Shown: positions 1-8,035, counted from the first letter of the stretch. The stretch is DNA of 64,000 nucleotides from Burkholderia guangdongensis (GCF_013403875.1 NZ_JACBNX010000022.1:26442-90441); one strand, 5' to 3'. The notes: generated by a model from the sequence alone, not told the origin. Program-made: numbers and translations.

Positions 1-482
1 TTGCCGTTGTCGAGCTCCTTCAGCGCGTCGATCGTCTGCGTCATGTAGGTGACAGTGCGATCGAATTCCTTCGCGGAATCGGCAAGGCTCTTGCCGATCT
101 CCCACATGATCAGGTTCACGACGAGCTCGCGCTGCGCGACCATCCGCCTGATGAAGTCCTGCATGCACGCGATCCGCTCGGCGACCTTCATCGTCGGCCA
201 TGCGCCGCGGCCGGCGTCGTACGCGCGCACCGCGGCGTCGAGCGCCGCGTCGCTCTCGGGCTCGCCCATCACCGGGTAGCTGCCGATCTCGAGCTGCTCG
301 ACGCTGCCGTCCGGCTGCCGCACGCAGACGGGCGACAGCACGGTCTTGCTCGCGCCGTCCCACGGCACCAGCTCGCCGTCGACGAGCGACACGCGTTGAT
401 GAATCGGCGCTTTCAGCCGGACCTCGGCCGGAATGTCCGACAAAGCCGGGAAGAGTTTCTGCAGGGAATCGGAATCGGGCAT
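1..482 (-). CDS. NADP-dependent glyceraldehyde-3-phosphate dehydrogenase-like aldehyde dehydrogenase (5' part only)
   Basis: This is the first 160 residues of an aldehyde dehydrogenase; the gene continues beyond the left edge. The protein starts MPDSDSLQKLFPALSDIP and contains the early N-terminal features of the GapN-like class, including a stretch MKVAERIACMQDFIRRM followed by a helix ending MWEIGKSLADS, which corresponds to the region just before the Rossmann fold of ALDHs. GapN-type enzymes oxidise glyceraldehyde 3-phosphate to 3-phosphoglycerate with NADP+, bypassing phosphoglycerate kinase. The active-site Cys and Glu lie outside the window, so the substrate cannot be checked. The ATG at 482 is the natural start; the 247 bases to the next gene show no other coding signal. 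Confidence 0.7.
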   Translation of the reverse strand, partial: MPDSDSLQKLFPALSDIPAEVRLKAPIHQRVSLVDGELVPWDGASKTVLSPVCVRQPDGSVEQLEIGSYPVMGEPESDAALDAAVRAYDAGRGAWPTMKVAERIACMQDFIRRMVAQRELVVNLIMWEIGKSLADSAKEFDRTVTYMTQTIDALKELDNG

Positions 483-729
483 GACGACCTCGCTTGTCTG
501 TAAGTGTCCGGGCGGCGCGGAATCTCCGTGGGCCTTCGATTCTGCGGCGTGATGATGACGCGCAGACGGCGGCGCGCGATGGGCCGGCATCTGCGAAATG
601 CGGAATGGAACCAGTTCCATTAAAAAGGAATGCACGGGCGGATGCAAGCTCGAATGTTCGGGCAAGTGCTTACAACAATCGTGTGCCGCGCGCGGAAGAT
701 CGGGTGCGCGGCACGTCAGGCATCGGGCG

Positions 730-1647
730 TCAGGCGTCGGACGCTGGCCCTGCATACGCGCTCGCCTGCTCGAGCAGCCACGCGCGGAATCGTTCGAGCG
801 GCTTGCCATGGCTGAGCTCGGTCGGGTACACGAAGTAGTACCCCCCGTCCTCGACCGCCGTCGCGTCGAACGGCGCAATCAGCCCGAGCTGCGCGAGCTG
901 CCCGTCGACGAAGAACTTCGGCACGAGCGCGACGCCGAGCCCCGCGGCGGCCGCGCTGATCAGCATCGTGTGCAGCTCGTAGCGCACGCCGTGCATCGTC
1001 CGGTTGTCCTCGACGCCGTGCGCGTCGAACCATTGCGTCCACGCGCCGGGGCGTGTCGTCGAATGCAGCAGCGGGTACGCGAGCAGGTCGTCGACGCGCT
1101 CGACCGGCCCCGTCAGCAGCGACGGCGAGCAGATCGGCACGACTTCCTCGCCGAACAGATAATCCGCCGACGTGCCCGGCCACGTTGGTTTCCCGTAGTG
1201 GATCGCGGCCTCGAAGTGCGTGTCCTCGAACGAGAACATGTCGGTGCGGATTCCCATGTTCACGCGCACGTCCGGCGTGCGGTCGTTGAAATCCTTGATC
1301 CGCGGGATCAGCCAGTGCGACGCGAACGTCGGCAGCACCGCGAGCTCCAGGTAGCCGCCGCCGCTGCCGTGCGCGATGATCGACAGCGTGTCGCGGTCGA
1401 GCGACTCGAGCGCACGCCGCACCTGCGTGCCGTACAGCCTGCCGGCGCGCGTCAGCACCACGCGCTGCTTCACGCGCGCGAACAGCCGCACGCCGAGGCT
1501 TGCTTCGAGCGTCGCGATCTGCCGGGACACCGCGCTCTCGGTCAGAAACAGCTCCTTCGCCGCGAGCGTGAAGCTCTCGTGCCGGGACGCGGCCTCGAAC
1601 GCCACCAGCGCGCCCATGTTCGGGATCTTGAATTTGCGCATGATCAT
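730..1647 (-). CDS. LysR-family transcriptional regulator (GcvA-like), divergent from the hglS-like gene
   Basis: The 305-residue protein has the LysR layout. An N-terminal winged helix-turn-helix covers about residues 10-70 (VAFEAASRHESFTLAAKELF, then TESAVSRQIATLEASLGVRLF). A periplasmic-binding-like effector domain follows from about residue 95. Strand and spacing (149 bases head to head with the gene at 1797) are the usual arrangement in which a LysR activator controls its divergent neighbour. I infer that it controls the 2-oxoadipate dioxygenase gene; its effector is unknown. Start at MIMRKF; the second ATG two codons on is equally possible. Confidence 0.85.
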   Translation of the reverse strand: MIMRKFKIPNMGALVAFEAASRHESFTLAAKELFLTESAVSRQIATLEASLGVRLFARVKQRVVLTRAGRLYGTQVRRALESLDRDTLSIIAHGSGGGYLELAVLPTFASHWLIPRIKDFNDRTPDVRVNMGIRTDMFSFEDTHFEAAIHYGKPTWPGTSADYLFGEEVVPICSPSLLTGPVERVDDLLAYPLLHSTTRPGAWTQWFDAHGVEDNRTMHGVRYELHTMLISAAAAGLGVALVPKFFVDGQLAQLGLIAPFDATAVEDGGYYFVYPTELSHGKPLERFRAWLLEQASAYAGPASDA

Positions 1648-1796
1648 TCCAAAAACTCATTACATGGCAATTTAATCTCGCTTTACGCGTACCGCAACCA
1701 TTCGAATAATGCGTGCCAGGCAAGGCTGGCGATTCGTGCGCTGGCCTGTGCATTGCCGGCGATGGCGCCGGCGCGACTCACCAGACGAGAAATGCG

Positions 1797-2831
1797 ATGC
1801 GTAATCCGAATATCGACACCCTGCTGACGCGCGTGCTCGGCCGCGCGAAGACCGACGCGCTGTTCGCGACGCTGACGATCCCCGCGCTGTTCGACGAATG
1901 GGAGCCCGGCGTCGTCACGCGCGCGGAGCTCGCGCAAGCGATGAACATGGCGCTGTTCGAAGGGCTGCTCGAGCGCTCGCCGAACGGCCGCGCGTATACG
2001 GACGACGCGATCGCGAACGGCGGCTCGGTCTACTTCGATCACGGTGCGCTGCGCACCGTGCGCTGGCCGCACAACGGCGCGTTGCCGCCGGGCGAGGCGG
2101 CGTTCACGCGGATTCTGCGTCCGCTCGGCTTCCGGCTGAACGGCCGCTATCCGCTCGACAAGCTCGGGATGACCGGCCGCGCCTATGCGCACGAGGACGC
2201 GCCGGACGAGATCGCGCAGTTCTTCGTGAGCGAACTGCATCCGGAGCGTTTCTCCGCCGAATTCCGGCAGGCGGTGACGAACGTGGTCGGATCGTCGCGC
2301 GATCCGCTGACGCCTGCCGCGGTCGGGCTGCTGTGGGAGATCGAGCGCGATGGCTGGCTGCCGCTCGATGCGGCGGCGGTACTGCTGCCGGTGGTCGTCG
2401 GCGCGTTCGCGCGCCAACACCACGTGCCGCGCGAAGCCGACTATGAGGTGCTGCTCGCCGAATCGGCCGAGATGGCGTGGATCGCGACCGAAGGCAATGC
2501 GTTCAATCATGCGACGGACCGTGTCGCCGATGTGTTCAGTCTGTCGGACGACGAAAAGGCGAAGGGCCGGCCGATGAAGCCCGACGTCGAGCGCTCGCGC
2601 TCGGGGCGGGTGTTCCAGACCGCGTATCGCGCGGACGTCGTCGAGCGCGAGTTCCGCACGCATGACGGCGCGCTCGTCACGCGCAGCGTGCCGGGCTCGT
2701 TCTACGAGTTCATCACGCGCAAGCGCACGTTCGATCAGGCCGCGCGCCGCTGGGTGACCGATCTGCGCTTCGATGCCGGCAACGCGCAGGGCATTTTCAA
2801 GATGACGGCGAACGAAGTGAAGACGGCGTGA
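1797..2831 (+). CDS. hglS: 2-oxoadipate dioxygenase/decarboxylase (HglS, DUF1338/VOC fold)
   Basis: The 344-residue protein resembles the DUF1338 family. Its characterised member HglS of Pseudomonas putida converts 2-oxoadipate, O2 and water to D-2-hydroxyglutarate and CO2 with Fe(II), in D-lysine/pipecolate catabolism. The metal and substrate motifs can be seen: FDHGALRTV (His82 and Arg86, spaced as in HglS), FNHATDRV for the second His, and SFYEFITRKR for the Glu ligand. It is shorter than the ~460-residue P. putida enzyme, matching a compact subclass. ATG 1797 opens directly on the conserved N-terminus; no strong ribosome binding site is visible, and an upstream start at 1713 would add 28 residues of poor sequence. 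AmaB-like and 2-aminoadipate aminotransferase-like genes lie downstream beyond the AT-rich island and support the assignment. Confidence 0.8.
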   Translation: MRNPNIDTLLTRVLGRAKTDALFATLTIPALFDEWEPGVVTRAELAQAMNMALFEGLLERSPNGRAYTDDAIANGGSVYFDHGALRTVRWPHNGALPPGEAAFTRILRPLGFRLNGRYPLDKLGMTGRAYAHEDAPDEIAQFFVSELHPERFSAEFRQAVTNVVGSSRDPLTPAAVGLLWEIERDGWLPLDAAAVLLPVVVGAFARQHHVPREADYEVLLAESAEMAWIATEGNAFNHATDRVADVFSLSDDEKAKGRPMKPDVERSRSGRVFQTAYRADVVEREFRTHDGALVTRSVPGSFYEFITRKRTFDQAARRWVTDLRFDAGNAQGIFKMTANEVKTA

Positions 2832-2848
2832 TGGGCGCGGGCGGTGCT

Positions 2849-3451
2849 TCACCGGGCCGCGATAGCGTGCAGCGCCAATGCGAACCCTATTGACATGGAT
2901 AGGGCGATGACCGGGATCATGGAGACTAGGATGCCTGCGGTGCTATAGCCGAGGCTGGCTTTGGGCATCGCGCCCGATAGCGCATTGCCGCCGACCCAGA
3001 TCGAATAGAACCACAGAGGCAGCACGAGCAGTGCAGGCACGCCGAGCGCGGTGACTGCGGCACTCCCGGTGTCGGCCACCAGTCCGGCGGCGGCGATCAG
3101 ATTGAACAGATTGCCATGACCGTCCCAGCGCCCGCCGCGTTTCATCCACAGGCGCAGGATCAGAATGGACGCGAGGAACCCGATCCAGACGGTGACGAGG
3201 CCGAGCGACAACGCGAGCCACAGCGGAGCGGCGGGTACGCCGTGGTGCGCGGTAGTCATGGAGGGGGCCATTCCGTTCAGCAGGCCGATCATCGTTATCG
3301 CGAGCACGGACTGCCAGCGGGGAAAGTCGAATCGGTCGAACGGGAGCTCACGGAGCAGGAAAAGCCGTTGACCGTTGGTCACGATGGGGAGCCGGCCGAA
3401 CCAGTATGGATTGGCGATGATGAGCAGCGGGAGAATCAGGGCGAGTTTCAT
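2849..3451 (-). CDS. Polytopic membrane protein, possibly Yip1-like
   Basis: The 200-residue protein has about five hydrophobic segments (around residues 1-15, 47-62, 75-100, 117-150 and 168-198) separated by short polar loops, including KRGGRWDGHGNLFN before the third hydrophobic block. The pattern resembles Yip1/DUF-type integral membrane proteins, but I do not recognise a specific family and give no function. It is the third and last gene of a minus-strand set with the bacteriocin-like peptide and the small membrane protein (49-base gap), so it may be cotranscribed with them. Its 3' end faces hglS at a distance of 17 bases. Base composition is intermediate between the AT-rich island and the GC-rich backbone. 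Confidence 0.6.
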   Translation of the reverse strand: MKLALILPLLIIANPYWFGRLPIVTNGQRLFLLRELPFDRFDFPRWQSVLAITMIGLLNGMAPSMTTAHHGVPAAPLWLALSLGLVTVWIGFLASILILRLWMKRGGRWDGHGNLFNLIAAAGLVADTGSAAVTALGVPALLVLPLWFYSIWVGGNALSGAMPKASLGYSTAGILVSMIPVIALSMSIGFALALHAIAAR

Positions 3452-3500
3452 TTGTGATGTGGCTTCGTCGGAAGCTGGGTGTTAGCCTGTTGGGTGAGCG

Positions 3501-3755
3501 TTACCATGTGAACCATCCCAAAAGACTGTTTGAAATCCACGTAAAAATACAAAAAATCCATAGCGACCAACAAAATAGAAGAAATTTATTATTGAATGAA
3601 AATACCGAGTTATATTCCCACATGGCACTCAATAGAGTGATGCTGGCGGTGAATGTGGGAAATGACTGCGAGCTCTTGAAGAAAATTGATAAAATAAAGA
3701 TGACGCCCATCACAGCAGTCGCAGCCATCGCAATTTTTCTCTTGATGAGCGCCAT
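3501..3755 (-). CDS. Small hydrophobic membrane protein, candidate immunity protein of the adjacent bacteriocin
   Basis: The 84-residue protein starts MALIKRKIAMAATAVMGVIF and is dominated by two or three hydrophobic segments (about residues 8-24, 33-45 and 55-75), ending in the aromatic tail LLGWFTW. ATG 3755 lies only four bases after the stop codon of the microcin-like gene, so the two are probably translationally coupled; longer starts would overlap that gene. Small basic/aromatic membrane proteins directly downstream of a double-glycine peptide are typical of class II bacteriocin immunity proteins. That role is inferred from position and hydrophobicity only. Codon use and A+T content differ sharply from the flanking metabolic genes, consistent with acquisition by transfer. 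Confidence 0.55.
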   Translation of the reverse strand: MALIKRKIAMAATAVMGVIFILSIFFKSSQSFPTFTASITLLSAMWEYNSVFSFNNKFLLFCWSLWIFCIFTWISNSLLGWFTW

Positions 3756-3759
3756 GAAA

Positions 3760-4029
3760 TTACCAGCCGTAGTGATCTGCGATTCCCTTCGCAGTTCCGC
3801 CGGCAACTGCGGCGTTAAACCTCCATACTACTGCCGCGGGCCCGGCCACAGCTCCAGCCGCTGCGCCGCCAATCGTGGATGCACCAAAGCCTGTCCATGA
3901 CCACGGCGATCCCCCGATCCGGTTTTGCAAAAAATAACTTGCGGCGCCACCGGCTGCTCCAATTGCAGCCCCGACCGGCCCAAAAGCGCCACCGACTTGC
4001 TCCATCTCGTTAATTGTCAATTCATTCAT
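3760..4029 (-). CDS. Class II bacteriocin/microcin-like precursor peptide with double-glycine leader
   Basis: The 89-residue precursor begins MNELTINEMEQVGG, a compact double-glycine leader of the kind cut by C39-peptidase ABC exporters (hydrophobic and acidic positions before V-G-G), followed by AFGPVGAAIG. The mature 75 residues would be very rich in Gly and Ala, with GxxxG-like segments (GAAIGAAGGAA, TIGGAAAGAVAGPAA) and several Trp/Tyr residues, as in pore-forming class II bacteriocins and microcins. ATG 4029 is chosen because an AGGA sequence lies 11 to 8 bases upstream and the leader starts there; ATG 4062 in the same frame lacks the leader logic. A small membrane protein follows after four bases. 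No C39 exporter or maturation gene is in the window, so export must be encoded elsewhere if the peptide is active. Confidence 0.7.
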   Translation of the reverse strand: MNELTINEMEQVGGAFGPVGAAIGAAGGAASYFLQNRIGGSPWSWTGFGASTIGGAAAGAVAGPAAVVWRFNAAVAGGTAKGIADHYGW

Positions 4030-4151
4030 TGTCAAATATCCTGGCAAAAACGAAGTTGGCATATAACTGCCTGTCAGTTATATGTTCGGCACCGAATTCG
4101 AATGGTATCGGGGATGCATGAGAATGCAATGCAAAATTTACCGAGATTTGA

Positions 4152-4180
4152 TGTATAACAAATCAATGTCAAGATATTAA
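4152..4180 (-). promoter_or_regulatory. Candidate promoter for the bacteriocin-like gene
   Basis: On the minus strand an extended -10 element (TGT then TATACA, 4152-4157) lies 17 bases after a -35-like TTAATA (4175-4180). Transcription would begin near 4145, giving a leader of about 115 bases before ATG 4029. The surrounding AT-rich DNA makes chance matches likely, so confidence is low. Confidence 0.35.
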
Positions 4181-4416
4181 TTCGAGATAGCAAATGCGCA
4201 TTTTGCTTAAAATTTGAGCGCAATATCGTGGACGTTTCCCGGCCCAGAACTTCAAGCAACATCCCCACTTGATGCAAAATTCTCAACACCTTGTTCCGAT
4301 ATGTCGGTTGCCGCGCCAGCATTGACTGCGGACAATCTCGTCATCCCCGTCCGGCGCGGCACCTGCCGCCGACGGACCCTCCACGATCCCGAATCGAAAA
4401 TCCTGAAGGCCATCCA
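4181..4416. other. Intergenic region between the bacteriocin promoter and amaB
   Basis: This stretch changes from AT-rich DNA (to about 4220) to the GC-rich backbone. It separates the divergent bacteriocin island and the amaB-like gene. I see no convincing small gene; open frames here have no ribosome binding site and no recognisable sequence. Its position would place the amaB promoter at about 4300-4400. Confidence 0.4.
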
Positions 4417-5916
4417 GTGAAAGCATCCGACATCCTCTCCGAACTCGGCATCGCCCCTCTCGCGCAGACGGGCGACCTCGCGGTCCATTCGCCGATCGAC
4501 GGCGCGCTCATCGGCCGCGTCGCGAGCGACACCGTCGAGCAGGCCGACGCGGCGCTCGCGCGCGCGCAGGCCGCGTTCACGGTCTGGCGCGACGTGCCCG
4601 CGCCGCGTCGCGGCGAGCTCGTGCGGATTCTCGGCAACAAACTGCGCGAGAAGAAGCGCGCGCTCGGTGCGCTGATCTCGCTCGAAACCGGCAAGATCCT
4701 GCAGGAAGGCCTCGGCGAAGTGCAGGAAATGATCGACATCTGCGATTTCGCGGTCGGCCTGTCGCGGCAGCTCTACGGCCTCACGATCGCATCCGAGCGC
4801 CCCGGCCACCGGATGGCCGAGACGTGGCATCCGATGGGCGTGTGCACCGTGATCTCCGCGTTCAACTTTCCGGCCGCCGTGTGGTCGTGGAACGCGGCGC
4901 TCGCGCTCGTCTGCGGCAACGCGGTGATCTGGAAGCCATCCGAGAAAACGCCGCTGACCGCGCTCGCCGCCGACCGGATCCTGCAGGACGCGCTGCGCGA
5001 ATTCGGCGACGCGCCGGAAGGCCTGACCGCGCTCGTCAACGGCGGCCGCGACGTCGGCGCGAAGCTCGTCGCCGATCCGCGCTCGAGCATCGTCAGCGCG
5101 ACCGGCAGCACCGAGATGGGCCGCACGGTCGGCGTCGAGGTCGCACGCCGCTTCGGCCGCTCGCTGCTCGAACTCGGCGGCAACAACGCCGGCATCGTCA
5201 CCGGTTCCGCGGACATGGAGCTCGCGCTGCGCGGGATCGTGTTCTCCGCGGTCGGCACCGCGGGCCAGCGCTGCACGACGCTGCGCCGCCTGTTCGTGCA
5301 TGAAAGCGTGTACGACAAGACCGTCGAGCGGCTGAAGGCGCTGTATTCGAAGGTCGCGATCGGCAATCCGCTCGAAGCGGGCGTGCTGATGGGGCCGCTG
5401 ATCGACGAGGAATCGTTCGCACGGATGCAGGCCGCGCTGCGCCAGGCACGCGAAGAGGGCGGCGCCGTGCACGGCGGCGAGCGCCACGCCGTCGCGGGCC
5501 ACGAGCGCGGTTTCTACGTGCGGCCGGCGATCGTCGAGATGCCGTCGCAGACGCCGGTCGTGCTGAAGGAAACGTTCGCGCCGATCCTCTACGTGCTGAA
5601 ATATCGCGACCTGTCCGACGCGATCGCCGCGAACAATGCCGCGTCGCACGGGCTGTCGTCGTGCATCTTCACGACCGACATGCGCGAGAGCGAGCGCTTC
5701 CTGGCCGCATCGGGCAGCGACTGCGGGATCGCGAACGTGAACATCGGGCCGAGCGGCGCGGAGATCGGCGGCGCGTTCGGCGGCGAGAAGGAGACGGGCG
5801 GCGGCCGCGAGTCCGGCTCCGACGCGTGGAAGGCCTACATGCGCCGCGCGACGAACACCGTCAACTATTCGTCGGCGCTGCCGCTCGCGCAGGGGATCGA
5901 CTTCAACCTCGGCTGA
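4417..5916 (+). CDS. amaB: L-2-aminoadipate-6-semialdehyde / piperideine-6-carboxylate dehydrogenase (AmaB, ALDH7 type)
   Basis: The 499-residue protein has a full ALDH layout: cofactor fold with SAFNFPAAVWSWN near residues 148-159 and KPSEKTPLTA near 173-182, catalytic Glu252 in LLELGGNNA, and nucleophile Cys286 in GTAGQRCTTLRRL. The ELGGNNA and GQRCTTLRR signatures are those of the ALDH7/antiquitin class, which oxidises aminoadipate semialdehyde (in equilibrium with piperideine-6-carboxylate) to 2-aminoadipate with NAD+. The GTG at 4417 is the best start: AAGG lies a few bases upstream, and extension to 4291 would add residues unlike the family. The aminotransferase gene 217 bases downstream fits the next step of lysine breakdown. 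Confidence 0.85.
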   Translation: MKASDILSELGIAPLAQTGDLAVHSPIDGALIGRVASDTVEQADAALARAQAAFTVWRDVPAPRRGELVRILGNKLREKKRALGALISLETGKILQEGLGEVQEMIDICDFAVGLSRQLYGLTIASERPGHRMAETWHPMGVCTVISAFNFPAAVWSWNAALALVCGNAVIWKPSEKTPLTALAADRILQDALREFGDAPEGLTALVNGGRDVGAKLVADPRSSIVSATGSTEMGRTVGVEVARRFGRSLLELGGNNAGIVTGSADMELALRGIVFSAVGTAGQRCTTLRRLFVHESVYDKTVERLKALYSKVAIGNPLEAGVLMGPLIDEESFARMQAALRQAREEGGAVHGGERHAVAGHERGFYVRPAIVEMPSQTPVVLKETFAPILYVLKYRDLSDAIAANNAASHGLSSCIFTTDMRESERFLAASGSDCGIANVNIGPSGAEIGGAFGGEKETGGGRESGSDAWKAYMRRATNTVNYSSALPLAQGIDFNLG

Positions 5917-5944
5917 AGCCGGGCGCCGGCACCGCGTCGTCCGC

Positions 5945-5966
5945 GGCGCGGCCTTCGGGCCGCGCC
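5945..5966 (+). terminator. Strong hairpin after amaB (terminator-like, no U-tract)
   Basis: A perfect 9-bp stem (GGCGCGGCC with GGCCGCGCC) closes a TTCG tetraloop 28 bases after the amaB stop codon. No run of T follows, so it may stabilise the transcript end rather than act alone as an intrinsic terminator. Confidence 0.5.
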
Positions 5967-6132
5967 GTTCATCGCGACGACGTGATCTGGCCGACGCTCG
6001 CGCAACCGGGCGCGGCGTCAGCGAGCGGATCCTCGGCGGGCGCCATGCGACACTCGATCTGTCCAAGCTGAGCTGGACGCGCGTGCTCGAGAATCGGCCG
6101 ATCGTAGAAAGGAACGTCGTTTAACGATCCCT

Positions 6133-7356
6133 ATGTATTCGTTCACTTCCCCCTTCGAGCAGCCGGCTGGATCGCCGATCCGCGAGCTGTTCAAGTATCT
6201 CGGCGAGCCCGGGATGATCTCGTTCGCGGGCGGCTATCCGGCCGGCGACCTGTTCGACGTCGACGGGCTACAGGCCGCGTCCGCGCGCGCGTATGCGGCG
6301 CCGGCGCGTTGCCTGCAGTACGGCCCGACCGACGGCCTCGCGGAGCTGAAGCACGAGCTGATCGCGCTGACCGCGCGCCGCGGCGCGCGCTGCACGCCGG
6401 CCGACATGCTCGTGACGACCGGCTCGCAGCAGGGGCTCGATCTGCTGCTGCGCGTGATGGTCGCGCCGGGCGACGTCGTGCTGACCGAGCAGCCCGCGTA
6501 TCCGGCGACGCTGCAGGCGCTGCGGTTGCAGCAGGCGCGGATCGTCACGGTGCCGGTCGACCGCGACGGCCTCGACGTCGACCGGCTCGCCGCGTGGCTC
6601 GAGGCAAATGCAGCAAATGCGGCGACCGCGGCGAGCCGGCCGAAGCTGCTGTACACGGTGCCGACGTTCGCGAACCCGACCGGCGCGACGTTGACGCGCG
6701 AGCGGCGCGTCGCGCTGCTGCGGCTCGCGGTGCGTTACGGAATCCTGATCGTCGAGGACGATCCGTACGGTGATCTGCGTTTCGACGGCGACGCGGTGCC
6801 GTCGCTGCTCGCGCTCGCGGACGACGTCGACGGCGCGCGCGACTGGGTCGTGCATTTCTCGAGCCTGTCGAAGATCGTCGCGCCGGGGCTGCGCGTCGGC
6901 TGGACGATCGGGCCCGCCGAGATCGTGCGACGCTGCGTGATCGCGAAACAGACGGTCGATCTGTGCAGCGCGCCGTGGACCCAGGCGATCGCGGCCGAAT
7001 ATCTGGCCGCCGGCGCGCTCGAGCGCCATCTGCCGCGCATCGCCGATGCGTACCGGCGCAAGGGCGGCGCGATGTGCGATGCGCTGCGCGAGCAGCTCGG
7101 CGGCGCGATCGCGTTTCATCGGCCCGAAGGCGGGATGTTCGTGTGGGCGCGCGTGCCGGCGGTCTCGTCGAAACGGCTGCTCGAGCACGCGATCGCGCAG
7201 AAGGTCGTGTTCGTGCCCGGCGGCGCGTTCTTTGCGGACGACGTCGACGAGTCGTCGTTGCGGCTGTCGTTCGCCGCGCCGAACGTCGAGCAGATCGGCG
7301 AAGGCGTCGCGCGGCTCGCGCGGGCCTATGACGCGGCTACGTCCGCACCGCGCTGA
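6133..7356 (+). CDS. PLP-dependent aminotransferase, 2-aminoadipate transaminase (LysN/AAT-I) type
   Basis: The 407-residue fold-type I aminotransferase has the expected motifs: NPTG at 181-184, DDPYG at 209-213, and the Schiff-base Lys247 in SLSKIVAPGLRVGW. The N-terminal block with the glycine-rich FAGGYPAGDLF is typical of the LysN/2-aminoadipate and MocR-like aminotransferase family. No DNA-binding domain is present, so it is an enzyme and not a MocR regulator. In this context it would transaminate 2-aminoadipate to 2-oxoadipate, the substrate of the HglS-like enzyme encoded at 1797. Its last 20 bases overlap the 3' end of the convergent small gene. The ribosome binding site before ATG 6133 is weak. 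Confidence 0.8.
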   Translation: MYSFTSPFEQPAGSPIRELFKYLGEPGMISFAGGYPAGDLFDVDGLQAASARAYAAPARCLQYGPTDGLAELKHELIALTARRGARCTPADMLVTTGSQQGLDLLLRVMVAPGDVVLTEQPAYPATLQALRLQQARIVTVPVDRDGLDVDRLAAWLEANAANAATAASRPKLLYTVPTFANPTGATLTRERRVALLRLAVRYGILIVEDDPYGDLRFDGDAVPSLLALADDVDGARDWVVHFSSLSKIVAPGLRVGWTIGPAEIVRRCVIAKQTVDLCSAPWTQAIAAEYLAAGALERHLPRIADAYRRKGGAMCDALREQLGGAIAFHRPEGGMFVWARVPAVSSKRLLEHAIAQKVVFVPGGAFFADDVDESSLRLSFAAPNVEQIGEGVARLARAYDAATSAPR

Positions 7357-7648
7357 TCTGCACGATCGGCGCCAGGTTCGTGTAGTTCGGCACGTCCGAG
7401 AGGATCGCCTTCGCATGCGGCCCGAACGTCGTCTGGAACGCCTCCAGCGATTCGAAGAACAGGTGGCCGGCGGCACGGTAGGTCGGCGGCTGCCCCGGCA
7501 GGCCGCCCGCGAGCCCCTCGTCGATCTCGATGCGCTTGCATGCGTCGCCCACCAGCCGCTGAATCATCGGCATGTGACTGTCCTGGTAATAGGCGAAGTC
7601 GAAGGTGCCGCCGTCGGTATTCGGGTAAAACACGCTCACTTTGATCAT
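7337..7648 (-). CDS. EthD-family small protein
   Basis: The 103-residue protein starts MIKVSVFYPNTDGGTFDFAY and contains the short-chain ferredoxin-like EthD pattern (tyrosine-rich first strand, YYQDSHMPMIQRL, later FFESLEAFQTTFGPHA). EthD-type proteins form small dimeric alpha/beta barrels; most have no proven activity. A GGAG sequence about ten bases before ATG 7648 supports the start. Its 3' end overlaps the aminotransferase gene by 20 bases on the opposite strand. Confidence 0.75.
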   Translation of the reverse strand: MIKVSVFYPNTDGGTFDFAYYQDSHMPMIQRLVGDACKRIEIDEGLAGGLPGQPPTYRAAGHLFFESLEAFQTTFGPHAKAILSDVPNYTNLAPIVQISAVRT

Positions 7649-7904
7649 CGCTGATGCTCCGTCGAAGGGAAGGGTGGGCGCACATCGCGAGCGCGGCGCC
7701 GTCGTGCGCGCGGCCCGGCAGGTTCGGCTCGGGCAGGAACGCGGCGTGTGATCTTCTCGCATCCGGCCGGTCCGGTCCAGTCGGGCCGCGCGCATGACGG
7801 CGCCGATTCGCCGATTCGCCGATTGGCCGGTGGGCGGCCGCTTCTCGTCTTGCTCTAGCCACCATCCCGCCTCTCATCCGTTTTCGGTTTTTTTTGAGAT
7901 TCCC
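7649..7904. other. Intergenic region upstream of the sugar transport operon
   Basis: Between the EthD-like gene and the importer operon lie 413 bases. The left 256 hold short low-complexity motifs (repeated cgattcgccgattcg near 7800-7825) and no plausible gene. The promoter and two operators listed next occupy the right part. Confidence 0.5.
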
Positions 7905-7933
7905 TTGACAACCCATCGCCCCACTTCCATACT
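7905..7933 (+). promoter_or_regulatory. Sigma-70 promoter of the fructo-oligosaccharide importer operon
   Basis: A consensus -35 TTGACA (7905-7910) is followed after exactly 17 bases by CATACT (7928-7933, four of six -10 positions). The predicted start of transcription is about 7940, at the left edge of a perfect dyad, as expected for a repressor-controlled promoter. Confidence 0.65.
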
Positions 7934-7940
7934 CCGCTCC

Positions 7941-7962
7941 GCTAGTAATTCGAATTACTAGC
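7941..7962. promoter_or_regulatory. Operator 1: 22-bp perfect palindrome with GTAATTCGAATTAC core
   Basis: The 22-bp sequence is fully self-complementary and has a central CG, the hallmark of LacI/GalR operators. It covers about +1 to +22 of the predicted transcript. The core has the same half-sites, GTAAT-N4-ATTAC, as the dyad at 8036-8049. The natural candidate to bind it is the LacI-type regulator encoded at 16159. Confidence 0.65.
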
Positions 7963-8035
7963 GGCCCGCCCCCTGCCGAGCGCATACAAAAAAATGGTTC
8001 GCGATTGGGGTGGTATCTATAAGCACGACGAGAAA

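Noticed and set aside
4074..4322. An 82-codon minus-strand frame upstream of the microcin-like gene
   Set aside because: It has no ribosome binding site and overlaps the predicted promoter; the sequence resembles no bacteriocin accessory protein.
5997..6123. A frame reading GVSERILGGRHATLDLSKL before a stop codon at 6121-6123, possibly a gene remnant
   Set aside because: It looks protein-like but I cannot match it to any family, and there is no start or extended frame; not enough support to list it.
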